Positions 59,701-64,000 of a DNA stretch of 64,000 bases are shown in pieces. The stretch is from Chondrosia reniformis (lineage: Eukaryota > Porifera > Demospongiae > Chondrillida > Chondrillidae). Where the stretch lies: positions 310,001-374,000 of the forward strand of contig OX359193.1 of assembly GCA_947172415.1 (NCBI GenBank). Reading direction: 5' to 3'. Position 1 is the stretch's first letter. Every line of letters begins with the position of its first letter. A model generated the notes under the pieces. It ran no database searches, was not told where the DNA came from, and saw only the letters and a list, made by a program, of their open reading frames with translations. The translations under genes and the position numbers were made by a program.

Positions 59701-62700
59701 CTTTGGGTGCTTGTGGTTCCTGTCAGATTGGCCTGAACGTACGTACACACGTTGGTAAGTACTACTGTTATATGTAAAACACTGTGCTATTTATTGCTTG
59801 CATGAATGTACGTATTTAGGTGTACAAACCTGTATTTTTATGTCTGTATTCAGAATGAGCTTGACAATCTCCACTTTTTAACTTTTTTGCACAACTCTTA
59901 TGAAATTGAAGTCTATGGAACAGTCGGCAGATAAATGGAGTTGCGTAGCACTATGTTCAGTGCAACAGTTGCGAGTGACTCACTTGCAAGTCTTGCACTG
60001 CACGCTCCTCAGATATAGGCTCTTCTTACACAAGGTGCAGGACACGGAGAAGGAGAGAGAAGTACACCTGTGACAGAAATGCACAAAGATGCCTTTTACG
60101 TCAATGCAGGCACTGGATCTATTACGCAATGCTTCACCTATCACACAGGCTTTGTCAGGTGTAATACAGGCAGTCTTTGAAACATTGCATAACTGACTCA
60201 ATGACCATCTTGATGTAACAAGCTTAAATACACAAGTCTTACTATCCCACAGGTTCTTAAAATTGTCAAATGATACCTTAAAAGGTGTTGTACAGTTATA
60301 TACCGACATACCTGTGCAGTTCATGTTGACTTGAACTGATTTGAGCATTGGAGGGACCTAATGAAACATGAAAGATGTACAGTACATGATGAAGGGTGGA
60401 ATTCCCAGAAATGGCTGTCTGACCCAGTGGAGAAGAAGATGAAAGAAGGGAAAAGAAGGAAGAAAAGACTCCTGTATCTTCATTTAAAGCTCTCTTCAGG
60501 TTTAGTTTCCCTATAGGCTCTTTTTACAGAATAGGCAAATAGCATGTAGGAAAATGGTATCTTAGATTTTTCATGCGGTATATAAACTACACAATACAAC
60601 AGGACACATTCTAATGTCCTACTACTAGGAACAACAGTTTATCATCTGATTGGTTAAATAATTGTGCAGTGATTGATGAATGGCAGCTAGCGTACCTGAA
60701 CTGGTGAGAGACAGACCTCCTCCTTCTAGAGAGGTTAGAAAGTCCTCCTTGAAAGCCTCTCCATTACTGAAGGCCGGAGAAGGTACCTCATCAGTGACTG
60801 AATTAGGAAAGTGACACGGTACATCCCAGCTCATAGCATCTTGTCTAATTGGCAAAGGCTTCAACTTTGGACGTGAATTGTTAATTTTCCTTAGAGTTGG
60901 ATCAATGACAATGTCATGGCTTCCTACTGAACTGGAACTATAAAGACATTTCCTATCTTCTTTTACAGTAACACTCTCCATTTCCCTAGAAATCATTAAA
61001 GTTTCATTTCCTTCAAAGACCTCTCCATCACTCTCCGAGTTAGGATATGGGGAACTTGCAACAAAATCAAAATTATTACTGACAGCTGCTGTACAGCCAT
61101 TTTGAACTGACGGATAAGCTATTAAGGTTGGGGTGGATGGAGGTGTATAGGGAAGGAAGTGGGTGGAGTCTGAGTACAGCCGGTGCTGGTCTGGACACTG
61201 GAGGGCCATTTCTACAGTTTGTGAAAAGGAAGGTTCAATCAACACACACATCATAAATTGGATTGTTAATTCATCGCAACTTTTCCAAATGCCACAGTGG
61301 CTGTATACAGACTTGCAACAATGTTACAATACACATATAGTCAACTAAGGAATTGTCACAGTAAGAGAGTAGTCAATAACTGCCCAAACATACCATAGGC
61401 ATCCTTTAAAGCTCTCATGGAAATAGCTAGTTTGTCCTGTGATTCAGGGTGGATCCCAAGATTAAGCAAGATACTCTTAAAGAGAGGGGCACTCGCCAGA
61501 AACAAACCATCTACTGTCATTTCTGGTCTAAAGTCTAAAATTTTCTGGAAAAAGAAAAAAATCCTTTAGCAAACAGTACACAAAAGTACAGTACATTATA
61601 CAACAACAAAAACTATGAATCTATTTCTTCTTATCAACCATACCATGTTACTTGTGGTTTGTAGATACAATGATATAGAAATGGCCACCCTTTGCCTAAC
61701 ACTCAAGAGCTGTTACTCACACAAGGAATATGTAATTATCATCATATGAATGGCATATTGAAAGTTACACAAATGGCATTGAATTGCCTGAAAATGGATA
61801 TAATGGCTGCCCAATTAGGAAACTTGCACACAAAACATGCAATAATATCCGGAGGGGAACAGAACTGATAAACAAATGCATACTTCTTATCAGAGCATTT
61901 AAACATGTGTAAAGACAAGAAAACTGCTTTCAACACGACAGCTTTAACAACCAAATGAATTCATTGAAACACCCATAAAGTGATTTCTAAGTTTTTAGAA
62001 ATGTAGCACTACACCAAATGTTGTTATACTGTTAACAAGGGTACACTTTGCAAACAACATAAAAATCTTGCACCTAATAACAATCCTTCAGAGCTGGGGT
62101 ACCATTAAGATGGCTGGTACAGAACTACTGAATCTCAACTTACTTCCACATCCAGAATATTGATTCCAGAAACTCCTAAAAATATTCGCGTGTTTAGAAA
62201 TCCATCCAGCTCCTTCTCCATGGCTATGCGATCCTCCCTAGTCTTGACGTTTTCCAGGGCGCGGTGCTTCACCTCCAGCTGCTTTGCAAACAACTTGTAT
62301 AGTTTGCTCTGAAGCGGTGGAGAGGAAAAGTGACGAAAGGAGAGTATACATAGTGCATATCTAACCCGACACTTAGATACAGCACTATTTACCGCAGATT
62401 TAAAAGTTGGTCGCATCAATTTGATGGCGACACTATTTTAAAGAAAGCTATCAGACACAATGCATAGCGAGGGAAATTGCAGTATAACACACAAAGGGTC
62501 GTCATTTAGCGTTAGGAGAAGGCTGCAGGGCGACCTATTTCCAATATACCTCAAGACTTCTAATTTCGTTTCCTTTCAGAGAGTGATTGACGCTGCGCAT
62601 GGCCCTGGTAGTGAGAAGATGGCGGTACTTGAGCTCGACAACACACTGTACTTGCTTTAGCTTCTTAGCGGCGTCCATCAAGTTACTGCTCGCGTCCTCT

Positions 62701-62741
62701 TCTCCCTCCCGGGCGTCCTTCGGCGATAAGTTATTGACCAT
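56725..62741 (-). CDS. KSR: Kinase suppressor of Ras, KSR1/2-type pseudokinase (spliced)
   Basis: Scaffold for RAF-MEK-ERK. N-terminal exons give the coiled-coil/SAM-like CA1 region: LMDAAKKLKQVQCVVELKYR, KLYKLFAKQLEVKHR, FRPEMTVDGLFLASAPLF. A long Ser/Thr/Pro-rich middle follows. A C1 domain is split over two exons (SCTLCKKSLYLRSVQCKTC, then RLFHRLQFHKSCAKKLKSGD). A further Ser-rich exon (59341-59740) precedes the kinase region: WEIPLEELKLNKLLEQS, WHGEVLVKKIHV, KHSRHENVVLFMGVCSKPPD, then IVHKDLTSRNIFF, ITDVGF, WLNYVAPEILQVLSPV, VVWYELLAGKWPF and KTRPSFQRIL. HRD is HKD as in known KSRs, and DFG is DVG here. The glycine loop is not recognisable. The start at 62741 (MVNNLSPKDAREG) is preferred; the longer frame has no upstream ATG. 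Confidence 0.9.
58774..58810. mobile_element. Possible single end of a pogo-like element
   Basis: TACAGTGTAACCCGGATAAT followed by CCGCCCCCGCTTAATACGCC in a KSR intron resembles one terminal repeat of pogo-type elements (CAGTGTAACCC, repeated CCGC/CGCC). No matching inverted end was found nearby, so it is a fragment at best. Confidence 0.35.
60420..60590 (+). mobile_element. SINE-like dispersed element, copy 5
   Basis: In a KSR intron. CCCAGTGGAGAAGAAGATGA leads into an AG-rich stretch, TATCTTCATTTAAAGCTCTC, TTCAGGTTTAGTTTCCCTAT and AAAATGGTATCTTAGATTTT. Diverged, but the order of blocks matches copy 3. Confidence 0.65.
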
Positions 62742-63045
62742 CCTCTGACCGTTTTTCAGCACCTGTATGGAAGCCACTGCTAGTCCCTTTGGATACTGCA
62801 GTAATGATGACTTGGATCCCACGTAATCAGCTCACTCGCCAGCACCGCTAGCCTACCATATATACTATACGAGCTTCATGCGTATCTTATATACTTGGAA
62901 AGCTTAAAAGGGACACCACAGTAATCATATTCATTGATAGCGACATACCGCTAATTAAAAACTTGTTACCGCTTGTTACACTGATTTTTTAATTACAGGG
63001 TTGTACTCTTTTTGTGCTTTTAGGTCCATTTGCAGACGACCCATA
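62742..63045. promoter_or_regulatory. Divergent promoter region, KSR / DHX37
   Basis: 304 bp between the two start codons. A likely 5' untranslated intron acceptor (TTTTAG) precedes the DHX37 start at about 63024. No other gene. Confidence 0.5.
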
Positions 63046-64000
63046 ATGCCATCCAAAAAGAGACACAATTGGAAAGCCAGGCAAGCTCAAGTAGATGAAA
63101 AGAAATCTCAAACTTTGAGTAACGTGGTCGACATGAAATTGCAAACTGCAGTAGAAGGTGACACAAATATTTTGGCTCTTCCTTCAAAGAGGAGCAAAAA
63201 GACAAAGCAACAAAATGACGGCAGTACGAAGCGACAAAGGTTAAATTCAAAGCAAAAAAAGCGACTGAAAAAGATCTTAGAAAGGAAGGAAAAATCCTCA
63301 AAGGTATGCCAAGTCGCCGGTATAAGCCCACGCACGCTGTGTATAATATAAAACAATTATCTGGACACATTACTTGCGCAAATAATGACCTGTCCGTAAA
63401 CAATTAATATCTTAATGTCATTTACAGCACAACTTTATCTTAATGTCCCTAGAACACACTTTAATACAACTGTATTCTTAATGGTTGATCTCTAGAGAGC
63501 AGAGATAATTGAAAGGTTGAGTATGACCCAGTTACCAAATGAGGAACAGAAGCTGCTGAAGAGTTCAGCAACTCTTGGACAGAAGGAGAAAGAAGTTCGC
63601 CTGTAAGAACCTCTTTATAATGTCAAATGGATATAGATTCCTGCTAAATTGAGAGCATAGGAATATTTTTATCTGCTTATTTCTCATGCACAAACTGGAC
63701 TCCTTAATATTGTCAATACCTTATATGGTCAATGTTAGTTCTGAGAAATGATGTAGTAAACACTAATTAATATATTTGGGGTACATGTTCTGATGAAATA
63801 AGAATCACCTTTAAATATACACTCTGCCCATAATGGTTTATAAGAGTCAGGAATGTTGTAGCTTTGAGTTGCTTAGAGTAACATAAAAGACTGGTTCATT
63901 TGCCATTTATAGAAATATTTTGTAGTTTTTTTTTTTTTGTGTCCTCTTTGAATAAACTTAGAATCTGTCACTCAATAATATGTAATATGTGTGGTATCAG
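63046..64000 (+). CDS. DHX37: DEAH-box helicase DHX37, N-terminal part (continues beyond window)
   Basis: Helicase that releases U3 snoRNA during small-subunit ribosome assembly (yeast Dhr1). Exon 1 (63046-63303) starts MPSKKRHNWKARQAQ and has ILALPSKRSKKTK and a Lys-rich stretch (KQKKRLKKILERKEKSSK). Exon 2 (63496-63602) gives RAEIIERLSMTQLPNEEQKL and ATLGQKEKEVRL. The sequence KKILERKEK(S)SKRAEIIERL and the following STS/ATLG block match the DHX37 N-terminus. The helicase core lies outside the window; 63603-64000 is intron, AT-rich, with a TTT run near 63928. Confidence 0.83.

Noticed and set aside
62535-62822. KSR start at 62822
   Set aside because: The first codon there is GTG with an in-frame stop just upstream; the ATG at 62741 is preferred unless an upstream exon exists.

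Overview
The window is nuclear DNA from an animal with a compact, AT-rich, intron-dense genome. Animal signalling and trafficking genes (NLK, KSR, CLIP-170, 4E-T, SLC12A9) sit only tens to hundreds of bases apart. Most introns are 40-400 bp with GT-AG ends. The overall style fits an early-branching metazoan, and a demosponge such as Amphimedon is my best guess; this is inference from architecture and protein character, not a database match.

Layout. Bases 1-6445 are a satellite array of ~169-170 bp units. It is interrupted twice by the same non-satellite segment, so satellite plus segment forms a ~3.35 kb higher-order duplication. Bases 6446-7262 hold a second, unrelated ~171 bp tandem pair and a decayed satellite unit. 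From 7263 onward the window is gene-dense: a proline-rich WH2 actin-binding protein (-), RPUSD4 (+), TYW1 (-), TSEN2 (-), STYXL1 (-), mitochondrial MDH2 (+), NLK (-), EIF4ENIF1/4E-T (+), LLPH-like (-), a 56-residue membrane microprotein (+), IMMP1L (-), DERL2 (-), an intronless orphan ORF preceded by 47 A's (+), POLR2J (+), CLIP1 (+), SLC12A9 (+), a VOC/PhnB-like protein (-), KSR (-), and the 5' end of DHX37 (+), cut by the window edge.

How genes relate. Several pairs are head-to-head with 84 bp between start codons (WH2 gene/RPUSD4; STYXL1/MDH2), implying shared promoters. TSEN2 and TYW1, tandem neighbours, both act on tRNA maturation (intron removal and wybutosine synthesis), and RPUSD4 is another RNA-modifying enzyme next door. 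NLK and KSR are independent signalling genes. IMMP1L and DERL2 are tandem membrane-protein quality or processing genes only 83 bp apart.

Repeats are the most distinctive feature. At least ten introns carry private minisatellites with unrelated units. Three coding exons are themselves tandem repeats. Five similarly oriented copies of a SINE-like element and a pogo-like MITE lie in introns. I saw no convincing tRNA, rRNA or CRISPR feature. Exon boundaries were read by eye from splice signals and reading frame, so small errors are possible.
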